Source of the DNA: Shimia gijangensis
Lineage (GTDB): Bacteria > Pseudomonadota > Alphaproteobacteria > Rhodobacterales > Rhodobacteraceae
NCBI RefSeq assembly: GCF_900142085.1
Contig: NZ_FQZQ01000016.1
Coordinates: 1 to 64,000 of the forward strand
Direction: 5' to 3'
DNA length: 64,000 nucleotides
The notes beneath the pieces were generated by a model. It was not told where the DNA came from. It saw nothing but the letters and a program-made list of their open reading frames with translations, and did no database searches. The position numbers and the translations under genes are program-made. Below are positions 43,851 through 54,076 of the stretch, one piece after another (the stretch's first letter is position 1; every line of letters begins with the position of its first letter).

Positions 43851-44942
43851 ATGAGTTTTGCACCCGACATCGTAGAACGCCTGGCCCGAGCACGCTCGGA
43901 TTTGCGCATGGGCGTGCCGATCTTGCTGACCGGAAGGGGCAAAGCAGCGTTGGTCATGGCCGCCGAAACGCTGAACGAAGAACGTCTCAAGGACATGAAA
44001 GCTCTTGATGGGCAGCCAGTGCTGGCGATCACGTCACGGCGTGCAGAGACACTTAAGGCGCGTGCCTACGACGGTGACATCGCACGAATCGAACTGCCAA
44101 CCGACGCAGATCAAGCCTGGGTTCAAGGTGTGGCGAACCCCTCTGACGATCTGAACAAGCCGATGAAGGGGCCACTGCCGTCGCAACGCGACGGAGACGC
44201 CGGCCTGCATCGATCCGCGATTCAAATTGCCAAATCCGCTCGATTGTTGCCCGCTGCACTTGTTTTAACCCTGAAAAATGCCGCGTCTTTTGCGCTTGAG
44301 AATGGTTTGACAGTGATTCCGGCTGATCTGGCCAAACCGCATCTTGGAGCAACAAGCCCGTTGCACCCGGTTGTCCATGCCCGCTTGCCTATGGATGCCG
44401 CAGAGGCAGGACGATTGCACATTTTCCGGCCCGAAGATGGCGCGGAAGAGCATTATGCAATTGAAATCGGCCGGCCCGCTCGGGACAAACCGGTTCTTGC
44501 CAGATTGCATTCCGCCTGTTTCACCGGCGATGTTTTAGGAAGCCTGAAATGCGATTGCGGGCCACAATTGCGCGGTGCTCTGGCGCAGATGGGGCACGAA
44601 GGTGCGGGCGTCTTGCTGTACCTTAATCAGGAAGGACGCGGCATCGGGTTGGCCAACAAAATGCGTGCCTATTCGCTTCAGGATCAAGGCTTTGATACGG
44701 TTCAGGCCAACCACCGACTTGGATTTGAAGACGATGAGCGAGATTTTCGAATTGGGGCTAACATCCTGAAAAAAATGGGTTTTGCATCGGTTCGCTTGAT
44801 GACCAACAATCCTCGCAAAATCTCGATGATGGAAAATGCGGGTGTTGATGTGGCGGAACGGGTCGCTTTGAAAGTGGGCGAGAACGCACACAACCAAGCC
44901 TATCTCGCCACCAAGGCGAAGAAGTCTGGGCACCTGCTGTGA
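43851..44942 (+). CDS. ribA: GTP cyclohydrolase II with a degenerate RibB-like N-terminal domain
   Basis: 363 residues. The C-terminal half has the zinc site CFTGDVLGSLKCDCG and the catalytic NQEGRGIGLANKMRAY, which open the GTP ring in riboflavin synthesis. The N-terminal 150 residues align in position with 3,4-dihydroxy-2-butanone-4-phosphate synthase. They lack its acidic Asp/Glu-rich active-site loop, so that activity is probably absent. GAGGATGAC precedes the start. The stop overlaps the L,D-transpeptidase GTG start. Confidence 0.93.
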   Translation: MSFAPDIVERLARARSDLRMGVPILLTGRGKAALVMAAETLNEERLKDMKALDGQPVLAITSRRAETLKARAYDGDIARIELPTDADQAWVQGVANPSDDLNKPMKGPLPSQRDGDAGLHRSAIQIAKSARLLPAALVLTLKNAASFALENGLTVIPADLAKPHLGATSPLHPVVHARLPMDAAEAGRLHIFRPEDGAEEHYAIEIGRPARDKPVLARLHSACFTGDVLGSLKCDCGPQLRGALAQMGHEGAGVLLYLNQEGRGIGLANKMRAYSLQDQGFDTVQANHRLGFEDDERDFRIGANILKKMGFASVRLMTNNPRKISMMENAGVDVAERVALKVGENAHNQAYLATKAKKSGHLL

Positions 44943-45442
44943 GCCCTTATGACATGGTCCTGACACCGACGGGACTTCGGTTTTGGGGACGCAAATTTCC
45001 CTGCACAATTGGTCGGGGTGGCCTGCGCGTGGACAAGTGCGAAGGCGACGGCGCGACCCCTGTTGGGACTCATATTGTGACCGGGCTTTTGTATCGTCCT
45101 GACCGAATGGCCATGCCGACACCCTGGGCGATGGCGATTGGCAAAGACGATCTATGGTCTGACGCCAGCGAAGATATTTTTTATAATCAAATGGTTAACG
45201 CACCATATGCCCCGAGTCACGAACGGCTATTTCGTTCTGATCCTCTGTATGATCTGGTTTTGATGACCGACTGGAACTGGCCTGTCTCAAAACCCGGTAA
45301 AGGGTCTGCCATTTTTCTTCACCAGTATCGCCGTCCGGGATTTCCGACCGAAGGCTGCATCGCGTTTCGACGGGATCACATGCGCTGGATCGCCGAACGC
45401 GCGGCGCCGGGAACCCGGCTGATCGTTCGGGATTTGGCTTGA
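44939..45442 (+). CDS. L,D-transpeptidase (YkuD) family protein
   Basis: 167 residues. Catalytic region: His in IFLHQYRRPGF and Cys in PTEGCIAFRRD, where the usual SxGC becomes TEGC. Family members cross-link peptidoglycan or attach lipoproteins to it. No signal peptide is visible, which is unusual for an enzyme that should act in the periplasm. The GTG start overlaps the ribA stop by four bases (GTGA), so translation is coupled. Confidence 0.85.
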   Translation: MSPYDMVLTPTGLRFWGRKFPCTIGRGGLRVDKCEGDGATPVGTHIVTGLLYRPDRMAMPTPWAMAIGKDDLWSDASEDIFYNQMVNAPYAPSHERLFRSDPLYDLVLMTDWNWPVSKPGKGSAIFLHQYRRPGFPTEGCIAFRRDHMRWIAERAAPGTRLIVRDLA

Positions 45443-45443
45443 A

Positions 45444-46097
45444 TCAGCCGTAATCACGTTCGCCAAAGATGGCCGAGCCAACACGCACATGCGTGGCGCC
45501 CAAGGCGATGGCACGCTCAAAGTCGCTGCTCATTCCCATCGACAGGCCAGCCAATCCATTGCGTTCGGCAATTTTGGCCAGAAACGCAAAATGCAGCGAC
45601 GGTTCTTCTTCGACAGGTGGAATACACATCAAGCCCTGTACGGGCAAATCCATGTCACGACATTCGGAAATGAAGGCGTCCGCATCTGCCGGAAGAATTC
45701 CCGCCTTTTGTGGCTCTTCCCCAGTGTTGACCTGAATAAACAGGTCCGGACAGGCCCCGATCTCTTGGGCCAGACGGGCCAGAGTATTTGCAAGCTTGGG
45801 GCGGTCCACCGAATGAATGGCCTCGAACAGTTGCATGGCCTGACGGGCCTTGTTGGTTTGGAGCGGGCCAATCAGATGCACGTTGACGTTGTCATATCGG
45901 TTACGAAAGTCCGGCCACTTGCCGGCCGCTTCCTGAACTTTGTTTTCTCCAAACAGCCGGTGTCCCTGATCCAGTACATCTGCCACGCGTTCATTTGGCT
46001 GCACTTTGGATACGGCAATCAAATGCGTCGAGCCCGCAAGGCGTCCAACCTGTTCTTCGGCTTTGTGGATACGTGCGGTGATTTCGGCAAGCGACAT
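45444..46097 (-). CDS. YggS-family PLP homeostasis protein
   Basis: 217 residues, alanine-racemase-like barrel without racemase activity. The PLP lysine is in LIAVSKVQPNE; FGENKVQEA and GLSMGMSSDFERAI are family hallmarks. YggS/PLPBP proteins help control pyridoxal phosphate and amino-acid pools. ATG at 46097 is preceded by GGAG. Convergent with the L,D-transpeptidase gene. Confidence 0.93.
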   Translation of the reverse strand: MSLAEITARIHKAEEQVGRLAGSTHLIAVSKVQPNERVADVLDQGHRLFGENKVQEAAGKWPDFRNRYDNVNVHLIGPLQTNKARQAMQLFEAIHSVDRPKLANTLARLAQEIGACPDLFIQVNTGEEPQKAGILPADADAFISECRDMDLPVQGLMCIPPVEEEPSLHFAFLAKIAERNGLAGLSMGMSSDFERAIALGATHVRVGSAIFGERDYG

Positions 46098-46149
46098 GGG
46101 TGGTCTCCGGAGGTCCTGATCTGTTTGCGCACTTGAACATGAAAGGCGC

Positions 46150-46182
46150 GCAAAAGAAAAGGGCAGGTCCGAAGACCTGCCC
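46150..46182 (-). terminator. Terminator of the porin gene
   Basis: Perfect 9-bp stem, GGGCAGGTC (46161-46169) with GACCTGCCC (46174-46182), loop CGAA. On the minus strand it is followed by TTTTCTTTTG. It lies 26 bases after the porin stop. Confidence 0.88.
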
Positions 46183-46208
46183 TCTCTATAGGTTGTTTCA
46201 GTTCTAAA

Positions 46209-47099
46209 TTAGAACGAGAAACGAAGACCCAAGTCAGCGCGTGTGTTACCAGCCAAGCTAGCAATACCACCTTCGAGGAAGGTGCCGCCGCCCATACGGT
46301 GCTGGAAGCCCAGGCCGTAGTTTTCGTCGTTGATCGCGTCATCTGTGTTGATGTAGCCACGAACGAATGTCGAAGCACCGGCTTGGTAGTTACCAGCGAT
46401 ACCCCATTTGGCGTTGCCGTCGTTGTCAGCATACTGGAGAGTACCGTCGAAGTTACCCCATGTGCCGCCGACTGTGGCTGCCCAGCTTGTGTCGCCAGCG
46501 ATGTTCGAATCTTGGCCACCCAGAGCGAAGTTCCAGTTACCCATCGAGTAAGAAACGTGTGCAGCTACGCGGTCGTCAGTTTGTGTGTTGCCTTGGCCAG
46601 TCCAGGAGTACGAGAAGTGTACACCCCAGTTACCGGAAGACCACAGAACGTCGAGACCTTGTGCACCGGCACCACCAGAAGTGTATGCGTCTGCAGCAAA
46701 GTTATAAACAACGTTGGCATAGCCCAAACCAGTCAGACCAACCGAACCTGTGTACATGCCAGGCATGTTCTCGATCGCGCCCAATACTTGGCCAACCGAA
46801 ACGGTGAAGCCTTGAGTGCTTACCCAGAAACGTGGAGTGTTGAAGCCAGCGCCGCCACCGGTGTAGCTTGAACGGTGCTCGTTAGACTGGTAGCGGATTT
46901 GCGCGCCAAACGACAGACCGTTGTCGGATTCTGCAGTTGCAGTTACGACGAGACGGAAGCGGCTTTCCAGCGTGGTTTCAGTTGCGGCGTTGTCTACATA
47001 GAGAACACCAAAACGGCCCAGGCCGCCAAAAGTTACGTCTGCAGCAGCAACACCAGCGGTTGCAACGAGAGCAGTCGTAGCGAAGAGAACTTTTTTCAT
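46209..47099 (-). CDS. Outer-membrane porin
   Basis: 296 residues. The signal peptide MKKVLFATTALVATAGVAAA is followed by alternating beta strands rich in Gly, Asn, Tyr and Trp (for example FGGLGRFGVLYVDN). The C-terminal residue is Phe (DLGLRFSF), as required by the BAM machinery. This is the Gram-negative porin type (PF13609-like) of Rhodobacterales. GAGGG precedes the ATG at 47099. It is probably highly expressed, given the strong terminator. Confidence 0.92.
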   Translation of the reverse strand: MKKVLFATTALVATAGVAAADVTFGGLGRFGVLYVDNAATETTLESRFRLVVTATAESDNGLSFGAQIRYQSNEHRSSYTGGGAGFNTPRFWVSTQGFTVSVGQVLGAIENMPGMYTGSVGLTGLGYANVVYNFAADAYTSGGAGAQGLDVLWSSGNWGVHFSYSWTGQGNTQTDDRVAAHVSYSMGNWNFALGGQDSNIAGDTSWAATVGGTWGNFDGTLQYADNDGNAKWGIAGNYQAGASTFVRGYINTDDAINDENYGLGFQHRMGGGTFLEGGIASLAGNTRADLGLRFSF

Positions 47100-47488
47100 A
47101 GTTTTTCCCTCGGATTTCCAATTCATGCGCCCAAACCGGTGAATCCAGAATGGGTATGAAGGGTGTCTCGCTCTTTTCGGGGTCTCATTGCAAGCATCCG
47201 AAGGCCCAACCGGTCAGAGTCGGTAAAAATGGTGCAGGGATGCCACAGTTTCCGGCTGCAATACGGACTTCGGCAAAAGTAAGCCTATGGAAACAGGTGC
47301 TTCACGCGCGTGCGATCTTGCTGAAAGTTGACCACATCACATTAGATCTGCAAGCGTCGAATTGATTGTGACGACCGGTATGACGACCGGTATAATGGCT
47401 CACTTTGGGCTGCCTCTCTATATATAGCCTTGCTCAAACGCACCAGCTTGGCTAGGACATATGCAAAGCGATGATCTGGGCAAGAGAC
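47100..47488. other. Divergent regulatory region between porin and DUF3576 genes
   Basis: About 390 bp without a supported gene. Near the right side it holds two tandem 12-mers, TGACGACCGGTA, at 47369-47392, running directly into TATAAT (47391-47396). The short open frame inside has no protein character. The porin promoter should lie in the left part but I cannot place it. Confidence 0.5.
47366..47396 (+). promoter_or_regulatory. Possible promoter of the DUF3576 gene with tandem 12-mer in its spacer
   Basis: TATAAT at 47391-47396 is a perfect -10 word. TTGTGA at 47366-47371 is a possible -35 with a 19-base spacer, longer than ideal. The spacer is made of the tandem 12-mer TGACGACCGGTA, which may be a regulator site. 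Confidence 0.4.
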
Positions 47489-47998
47489 ATGAAGCAGCGT
47501 GGCGTTTTCGGAATACTAGCAATGTGTGCAGCGCTTGTGATGTTGTCGTCCTGTGGGCGAAACAAGTCAAACGACGGTGGCGCAGATGCCTATTTGAACC
47601 GTTCTGACGTTGGTAACCCTGTTGAAAGCATCCAGATCACCGGGTCGAAAAATGACTCGACCATTTGGGATGTCTTCGCTCCGGACAATTCAGATATTAC
47701 TGTGCGGGTAAACAAGTACATTTGGAATGCCTCTCTGGAAGTCCTTGATTTTCTTCCGGTCCAGTCGGTCGATCCCTTCTCGGGTGTGATTGTAACCGGG
47801 TATGGCACACCTCCTGGTGGCGGGCGCTCTTATCGCGCGACTGTTTATGTTCGCGACCCATCTTTGGATGCGCGTGCTTTGCATGTTGCGATGCAGACCC
47901 GTGGTGGGTCAGCTGTCTCTCCTGCGACGGTTAAAGCCGTTGAGGATGCCATCCTGACACGCGCACGTCAGTTGCGTATTGCCGACGGCAAACTGTAG
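47489..47998 (+). CDS. DUF3576 family lipoprotein
   Basis: 169 residues. Lipoprotein signal MKQRGVFGILAMCAALVMLS with the lipidated Cys right after (lipobox LSSC). The mature part contains WDVFAPDNSDITVRVNKYIW and IVTGYGTPPGG, typical of DUF3576. Membrane-attached periplasmic protein of unknown function, widespread in alphaproteobacteria. Start at 47489 chosen over an ATG six codons upstream because it gives the standard signal. Confidence 0.85.
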   Translation: MKQRGVFGILAMCAALVMLSSCGRNKSNDGGADAYLNRSDVGNPVESIQITGSKNDSTIWDVFAPDNSDITVRVNKYIWNASLEVLDFLPVQSVDPFSGVIVTGYGTPPGGGRSYRATVYVRDPSLDARALHVAMQTRGGSAVSPATVKAVEDAILTRARQLRIADGKL

Positions 47999-48024
47999 TT
48001 CAAACAGCTTTTCGCAGGTTTTCC

Positions 48025-49281
48025 TTATGAAAACTTGCCGGGCTGCATCTCGGCCAACCGATCAATCCACTCGAGTTGCTTAGGCAGACAGACGTCTTTC
48101 AGATCGTATCGCGATATCGCAACTTTGCGCGAGGATGTCGCCAGTGCGTCGCGCATGTCGGAATCAGAAAGAACGGTGCAAATTTCGTCCACCATCCTGT
48201 CCTGGTCAAAAAACGGGAACAATCGCCCGGTATCCCCGTGTGAAATCACCTCTGTGACCGGTGGCGTGTCACTGGCCACAATCGGCGCCCCGATTGCCAT
48301 GGCTTCAATCAATGACCAGCTAAGGACAAATGGATAGGTCAGATACACGTGAGCCCGGCTGATCTGCATCATGCTCAAGTATGTTTCATAGGGTATGCGA
48401 CCCAGAAAATGCACGCGCTGCCAGTCCTTTGTTGGAATACGGCCCCGTACCTCATCGATAAATATTTGTTTCCAGGTTTGGCCTTTGGCAGGTCGCGCAC
48501 CGTAGCTCACCCCATCACCACCAACCATCAGAATGCGCGCATCTGGCCGTTCTTTTAACAACCGTGGCAACGCGCGCATGAACACATGATAGCCGCGGTA
48601 CGGTTCAAAGTTGCGATTCACAAATGTTATTACTTCGTCTTCACGAGTCAGAACCTCGCCGGTTTCCAGTTTAATGCTGGCATCCGAATTGGGACAAAAC
48701 ACCTCTGTATCAATGCCATCGTGAATCACGCTGATCCGATCCCGCACCGAGGCTGGGTATGTGTTGGCCTGAAACTCTGTAGGAGAGATGCCAAGGTTGC
48801 CAACTTCCAGATGCATGAAATTGCTGAGGTTCTTCAACCGTAACCGGATTGGCTCTTCATCTGGCGCGTGCTGCGGGAACTCCGGATCAAAGCCGGCTTC
48901 TCCATTGATTGAATCGTAATACAATTCGCAAAACAACCCGATCCGGGCCTCTGGCCATAAATCGCGTAAAAACATCGATTCCCCCCAGCCAGGATGCGCC
49001 ACAATGACATCCGGCGAGAACCCTCGTTTCTTCAATTTCATCGCGGCAGAATAACAAGATTCGGCGCGCAAAAGCTTGCTCTCAAAATCCACGAGCCATG
49101 GATGCAACCCTGTCGAGGGTTGGCGTTTGATCGTGTAGGGGATTAATTCGACCCCCTTCCACTTGGCAGGCTCTTTGACCCGCAGCGTCAATGAGACAAC
49201 CTTATGTCCTTTGGTGGCCAGCGCTGGTGCCAGATGTTTGAATTGACCGGGGAAATTCTGATGGATGAAAAGAATATTCAT
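48025..49281 (-). CDS. GT4-family glycosyltransferase
   Basis: 418 residues. GT-B fold: the N-terminal domain starts NILFIHQNFPGQFKHLAPAL. The nucleotide-sugar side has FEPYRGYHVFMRALPRLL and ILMVGGDGVSYG, and the E-x7-E-like site is IEAMAIGAPIVASDTPPVTE. It likely adds a sugar to a surface glycan or small molecule; acceptor unknown. ATG at 49281 chosen with AGGCAAACC upstream. It is divergent from leuS. Confidence 0.88.
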   Translation of the reverse strand: MNILFIHQNFPGQFKHLAPALATKGHKVVSLTLRVKEPAKWKGVELIPYTIKRQPSTGLHPWLVDFESKLLRAESCYSAAMKLKKRGFSPDVIVAHPGWGESMFLRDLWPEARIGLFCELYYDSINGEAGFDPEFPQHAPDEEPIRLRLKNLSNFMHLEVGNLGISPTEFQANTYPASVRDRISVIHDGIDTEVFCPNSDASIKLETGEVLTREDEVITFVNRNFEPYRGYHVFMRALPRLLKERPDARILMVGGDGVSYGARPAKGQTWKQIFIDEVRGRIPTKDWQRVHFLGRIPYETYLSMMQISRAHVYLTYPFVLSWSLIEAMAIGAPIVASDTPPVTEVISHGDTGRLFPFFDQDRMVDEICTVLSDSDMRDALATSSRKVAISRYDLKDVCLPKQLEWIDRLAEMQPGKFS

Positions 49282-49452
49282 AAGGTTTGCCTGCTGAAAA
49301 ATGTCTTTTGTTTTGTATATCTCAAATTCTAGCCCGAAACAGGGCTGCATTTTTTTCATTTGAAACGCTCTGCCCCTAGACCGCAAGGCTCTGGGCGCAT
49401 ATCACCTCCTGCAAAATGCTCAAAAGCACGTTACGTTCGAAAGGTGACACAC

Positions 49453-51990
49453 ATGTCGCGCTACTCTGCCGCCGAGATCGAAGCCAAATGGCAAGAGGCC
49501 TGGTCCAAAACCGAGACTTTCAAAGCCGTTCGGGATGAATCCAAGCCCAAATACTATGTGCTGGAAATGTTTCCGTACCCTTCGGGTCGCATCCATATGG
49601 GGCATGTGCGCAACTATACGATGGGCGATGTGATCGCGCGCTATAAGATGTCGACCGGCCACAATGTGCTGCACCCAATGGGGTGGGATGCCTTTGGAAT
49701 GCCTGCAGAAAACGCCGCTATGGCCATTGGGGGTCACCCCAAGGACTGGACCTATGGCAATATTGCAGACATGCGCGACCAGATGAAGCCGCTGGGCCTG
49801 TCGATTGATTGGAGCCGCGAATTCGCCACCTGTGATCCAGAGTACTATGGCCAACAGCAAGCGCTGTTCCTGGATTTCCTTGAAAAGGGTTTGGTTTATC
49901 GCAAGAACGCCGTGGTGAACTGGGATCCGGTCGACATGACGGTTCTGGCCAACGAACAGGTCGAAGGTGGCCGTGGCTGGCGTTCGGGTGCATTGGTCGA
50001 ACGTCGCGAGCTGACCCAATGGTTCTTTAAAATCTCGGACATGTCCGAAGAATTGCTGTCAGCACTGGACGGGTTGGACAACTGGCCCGCCAAAGTGCGT
50101 CTGATGCAGGAAAACTGGATCGGCAAATCACGCGGTCTTCAGTTTGCATTTGAACGCACCGACGATGGCGACGCGATTGAGGTCTACACCACGCGTCCCG
50201 ACACGCTGAACGGTGCGTCGTTCGTGGGTATTTCGCCAGACCATCCGCTGTCCAAAGAGCTTGAGAAATCCAACGCTGATCTGGCAGCCTTCAACGTCGA
50301 GGCCCGCAAAGGCGGCACGACGGAAGAAGCGATTGAGACCGCGCCCAAGCTTGGGTTTGATACAGGGCTCAAGGTCAAACATCCGCTGACCGGGGACGAG
50401 TTGCCGGTTTGGGTCGCTAACTTTATTCTGATGGGATACGGCACCGGCGCGATTTTTGCCTGTCCGGCCCATGACCAGCGCGATCTTGATTTCTGCCGCA
50501 AATACGATCTGCCCGTCATAGATACTTTCTATGCGCTGGAGGATCCCAAGCCTGTGGCAAATGAAGCCTTTGTGCCGCCCAAGTCGGACAAAGTGAAATG
50601 GGTCGACCATTTCGCAGGCCTTGATGAAGCCACCGGGCAGGAAGCCATCGACGCCACCATCGCGTTTGCCGAAAAGGGCGGATGGGGCAAAGGTGTTACC
50701 AAATACCGCCTGCGTGATTGGGGCCTGTCCCGTCAGCGTTATTGGGGTTGCCCGATTCCGGTTGTGCATTGTGACGACTGTGGCGTGGTGCCTGAGAAAA
50801 AAGAAAACCTGCCGATTGAGCTGCCCTATGATGTCACCCTGGACGTTCCCGGCAATCCGCTCGACCGTCACCCGACGTGGCGAAACTGTGCCTGCCCGTC
50901 ATGCGGCAAGGACGCCCAGCGCGAGACAGATACGATGGATACCTTTGTGGATTCGTCATGGTATTTTGCGCGTTTCACCGCGCCACGCGCCGAAACGCCA
51001 ACCAATCTGGACGATGCCACCTATTGGATGAACGTCGATCAGTACATCGGCGGTATCGAGCACGCGATTCTGCACCTGTTGTATTCACGGTTCTTTGCTC
51101 GTGCGATGCAGGTTTGTGGCCATCTGCCGGAATCGGCCAAAGAGCCCTTTGATGCCCTGTTCACCCAAGGCATGGTCACGCATGAGATTTATCAGACCCG
51201 CGATGAAAAAGGCCGGCCTGTCTATCACCTGCCCGAAGACGTGGCAGACGGCAAACTGATCGCAACCGGCGAAGCGGTTGAAATCATCCCTTCGGCCAAA
51301 ATGTCGAAGTCGAAGAAAAACGTCGTCGATCCGGTCAGCATCATCTCATCCTTTGGTGCCGACACCGCGCGCTGGTTCGTTCTGTCCGATTCGCCCCCCG
51401 AGCGGGATGTGGAATGGACGGCGTCGGGCGCCGAAGCGTCGCACAAACACCTGAGCCGGGTTTGGAATCTGTGTGACAAGATCGGCGCGATGGACCCCGC
51501 AGCCACAGGTCAAGGCGACGAAGACCTCTTGCGCGAAATGCACAAAGCCATCCGCGATGTGACTCTTGGTGTCGAAAGCTTTGGCTTTAACGCCTCGATT
51601 GCGAAACTCTATGGCTTCACCAACACGCTGGCGAAATCCAAAGCAGGTGCGGTCGCCCAAAAACAAGCGATCAAAACGCTGGCGCAGCTGATGGCCCCAA
51701 TGACGCCACATCTGGCCGAAGATATCTGGGCCCATCAGGGTGGCGAAGGTCTGGTGATTGACGCTCCTTGGCCGGTCGCGGATGAAGCCATGCTGGTTGA
51801 AGCCAACGTGACCTTGCCGATTCAGATCAACGGCAAACGCCGCGCGGAAATCAGCGTGCCTGCAGATATGTCGAAGGAAGAGGTTGAAAAAATCGCCCTC
51901 GCCAACGAAGCTGTGATCAAAGCGCTGGATGGGGCCCAGCCCAAGAAACTGATTGTTGTCCCCGGTCGGATTGTAAATGTCGTCATTTAG
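49453..51990 (+). CDS. leuS: Leucyl-tRNA synthetase
   Basis: 845 residues, class I synthetase. The HIGH-type motif is [14 protein letters not shown] and the KMSKS motif [13 protein letters not shown]. Between them are the editing domain and a zinc-ribbon-like insertion ([12 protein letters not shown]). It charges tRNA-Leu and edits mischarged isoleucine or norvaline. ATG at 49453 is in line with the family start [14 protein letters not shown]. It overlaps lptE by 14 bases. Confidence 0.97.
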   Translation: MSRYSAAEIEAKWQEAWSKTETFKAVRDESKPKYYVLEMFPYPSGRIHMGHVRNYTMGDVIARYKMSTGHNVLHPMGWDAFGMPAENAAMAIGGHPKDWTYGNIADMRDQMKPLGLSIDWSREFATCDPEYYGQQQALFLDFLEKGLVYRKNAVVNWDPVDMTVLANEQVEGGRGWRSGALVERRELTQWFFKISDMSEELLSALDGLDNWPAKVRLMQENWIGKSRGLQFAFERTDDGDAIEVYTTRPDTLNGASFVGISPDHPLSKELEKSNADLAAFNVEARKGGTTEEAIETAPKLGFDTGLKVKHPLTGDELPVWVANFILMGYGTGAIFACPAHDQRDLDFCRKYDLPVIDTFYALEDPKPVANEAFVPPKSDKVKWVDHFAGLDEATGQEAIDATIAFAEKGGWGKGVTKYRLRDWGLSRQRYWGCPIPVVHCDDCGVVPEKKENLPIELPYDVTLDVPGNPLDRHPTWRNCACPSCGKDAQRETDTMDTFVDSSWYFARFTAPRAETPTNLDDATYWMNVDQYIGGIEHAILHLLYSRFFARAMQVCGHLPESAKEPFDALFTQGMVTHEIYQTRDEKGRPVYHLPEDVADGKLIATGEAVEIIPSAKMSKSKKNVVDPVSIISSFGADTARWFVLSDSPPERDVEWTASGAEASHKHLSRVWNLCDKIGAMDPAATGQGDEDLLREMHKAIRDVTLGVESFGFNASIAKLYGFTNTLAKSKAGAVAQKQAIKTLAQLMAPMTPHLAEDIWAHQGGEGLVIDAPWPVADEAMLVEANVTLPIQINGKRRAEISVPADMSKEEVEKIALANEAVIKALDGAQPKKLIVVPGRIVNVVI

Positions 51991-52474
51991 TCGCCGAAGC
52001 TTTCTAGTACTTGCTGCTGCCGGACCTTTGCTGGCGGGCTGCGGGTTCACGCCAACCTATGGGACCGACGGCAAGGCGAGCGGTCTGCTGGGTCAGGTGA
52101 TCGTCGACGAACCGAATGACAACAACACCTATCTTCTGGGCCGCGAGCTGGAAGACAGGCTTGGGCGCGTGTCTTCTGGTAACTATGGCCTGTCCATTGC
52201 GGTCGTCACGGAAGAACGCAGTACCGGTAAAACCATCAGCGGCGTGACCTCGCGGTATGATGTTGTTGGGGACGCGACATTTGCGTTGCGCGATTTGTCG
52301 TCCGGTCAGGTTCTGACTTCGGGGAAAGCCCGCAACTATACTGGGTATTCGGCTACGGGCACCTCAGCGGCGACATTGGCCGCGCAAGACGATGCCTATG
52401 AGCGCCTTATGGTGATCCTGACCGATCAGATTATGGCCAGCCTGTGGGCATGGTCTGCCAAGAGCGCCACATGA
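51977..52474 (+). CDS. lptE: LPS assembly lipoprotein LptE
   Basis: 165 residues. The signal has both a twin-arginine-like [10 protein letters not shown] and a lipobox LLAGC, so lipidation is expected and Tat export is possible. The mature part [19 protein letters not shown] is typical of alphaproteobacterial LptE, the plug of the LptD outer-membrane LPS translocon. It lies between leuS and holA with overlaps on both sides, the usual alphaproteobacterial order. Confidence 0.92.
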   Translation: MSSFSRRSFLVLAAAGPLLAGCGFTPTYGTDGKASGLLGQVIVDEPNDNNTYLLGRELEDRLGRVSSGNYGLSIAVVTEERSTGKTISGVTSRYDVVGDATFALRDLSSGQVLTSGKARNYTGYSATGTSAATLAAQDDAYERLMVILTDQIMASLWAWSAKSAT

Positions 52475-53496
52475 AACTGATGGGGCGCGATGGCGCCCGC
52501 TATTTCACCAAACCCGAACCACACCGCACTGGTGTTTTAATCTATGGGCCTGACCCCATGCGAATCGCTCTGAAGCGGCAAGAGTTGATTGCTGCCCTGA
52601 TCGGCCCGCAAGGCGAAGAAGAAATGCGCCTGACGCGCATCCCTGCCAGCGACCTGCGCAAAGACCCTGCCCTTTTGAATGACGCGATCAAGGCGGCAAG
52701 CTTTTTCCCCGGCCCGCGTGTGGCGTTTGTCGAAGACGCCAATGACACTGCCGCCCCTGCGGTTCTGGCAGCTTTGAAAGATTGGGGCGAAGGTGACGCA
52801 CAGATTGTAGTGACGGCTGGATCGCTCAAAGCCTCATCCAAAATTCGTAAGGCGTTTGAAACCCACCCCAATGCCTATGCCGCTGCAATCTACAATGATC
52901 CTCCCAGCCGCGATGAAATCGAATCCGAACTGGCGAAATCCGGCCTGCGCGATATTGAACGTAACGCCATGACGGATCTGTCCAATCTGGCACGTGATCT
53001 GGATCCGGGCGATTTTCGTCAGACGCTGGAAAAACTGTCGCTGTATAAACGCGGCGACACCACCTCTGTTACCTCGGATGATATTGCCAACTGTGCTCCG
53101 ACTTCGACCGAAGCCGGGTTGGACGACGTTCTGAACATCGTCGCCGAAGGCCGCGCGCCTGAATTGGGACCCATTCTGCGCAAACTGCAGGCCCAAGGGG
53201 TCAATCCTGTTTCGTTGTGCATTGGGGCCACCCGCCACTTCCGCGCGCTTTATACCGCCGCGTCTGATCCCGGTGGTGCGGCCGCTGGCATTGCCCGCAT
53301 GCGCCCACCAATTTTCGGCCCACGCCGGGATCGTATGTTGCGACAGGCCCAGGGCTGGGGAGCATTTAAGCTTGAGCAGGCCCTGACCTATCTGACCGAC
53401 ACGGATCTGCTATTACGCTCGGCCGGTCAAAGCGCACCAGCCATGGCGCTGGTTGAACGCATGCTGTTACGGCTTGCCATGTTGGCACGCCGTTAA
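52471..53496 (+). CDS. holA: DNA polymerase III delta subunit
   Basis: 341 residues. Delta opens the beta sliding clamp in the clamp-loader complex. Recognisable stretches are GVLIYGPDPMRIALKRQELI, FFPGPRVAFVEDA and the C-terminal helical collar. ATG overlaps the lptE stop (ATGA at 52471-52474). Confidence 0.94.
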   Translation: MKLMGRDGARYFTKPEPHRTGVLIYGPDPMRIALKRQELIAALIGPQGEEEMRLTRIPASDLRKDPALLNDAIKAASFFPGPRVAFVEDANDTAAPAVLAALKDWGEGDAQIVVTAGSLKASSKIRKAFETHPNAYAAAIYNDPPSRDEIESELAKSGLRDIERNAMTDLSNLARDLDPGDFRQTLEKLSLYKRGDTTSVTSDDIANCAPTSTEAGLDDVLNIVAEGRAPELGPILRKLQAQGVNPVSLCIGATRHFRALYTAASDPGGAAAGIARMRPPIFGPRRDRMLRQAQGWGAFKLEQALTYLTDTDLLLRSAGQSAPAMALVERMLLRLAMLARR

Positions 53497-53502
53497 CCTG
53501 AT

Positions 53503-53931
53503 CTAGTCCTGAGGCGCAAACATCGCGAAAACCTCGGCGCCGGTCATCTTGGCCGTATCCCCCGCAAAGGCATACCCATCGGGCTTTTCATCGATGAAAA
53601 TCTCTTGTTTCATGACCACGCCGTCGGCGTTGTCCAATGTCCCCAACCCCATATGATAGGTGCCCTGTTCCGGGCCCGGAGCCGTCACACGATAAAACAG
53701 GCTGCTACCGCATTTGGCGCAGGAAGCGCGCTCTGCCCATTCCGAGGATTTGAACATGTTCAGATTCTCTTCTCCTTCAATAGTGACCTCATGCGCGGCA
53801 GCCATAAAGGCAACAAACGCGCCGCCGCTCCATTTTCGGCACATAGAACAGTGACATGTTCCACAATCCGCCGGGGCCTTGGCCAATGTGTATTTTACGG
53901 CGCCACACAAACATGATCCGGTATTGGACAT
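53503..53931 (-). CDS. GFA family (glutathione-dependent formaldehyde-activating-like) protein
   Basis: 142 residues. Zinc-binding cysteines: CLCGAVKY, CGTCHCSMCRKWSGG and RASCAKCGSSLFY. Family members bind zinc in a tandem arrangement; some act on S-hydroxymethylglutathione. ATG at 53931 follows GAGAGAAT. It is divergent from a GST gene, so both could belong to thiol-dependent detoxification (inference). Confidence 0.9.
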   Translation of the reverse strand: MSNTGSCLCGAVKYTLAKAPADCGTCHCSMCRKWSGGAFVAFMAAAHEVTIEGEENLNMFKSSEWAERASCAKCGSSLFYRVTAPGPEQGTYHMGLGTLDNADGVVMKQEIFIDEKPDGYAFAGDTAKMTGAEVFAMFAPQD

Positions 53932-54076
53932 ACGATTCTCTCCTATTTTGTGATGCCAGAATACGCGCCTTTCCTGCCAGTTTCTGTCAGCATTCCGGTG
54001 GCCAATGGATGAAATTTGAACCCTTGCCGAGCCGAGCACGAGTCGCCAATGTGGCAAAAATCAAAAAGGACACGCC

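Noticed and set aside
47150-47365. 71-codon open frame between the porin and DUF3576 genes
   Set aside because: No ribosome site, no family resemblance, and it lies in the region needed for divergent promoters.
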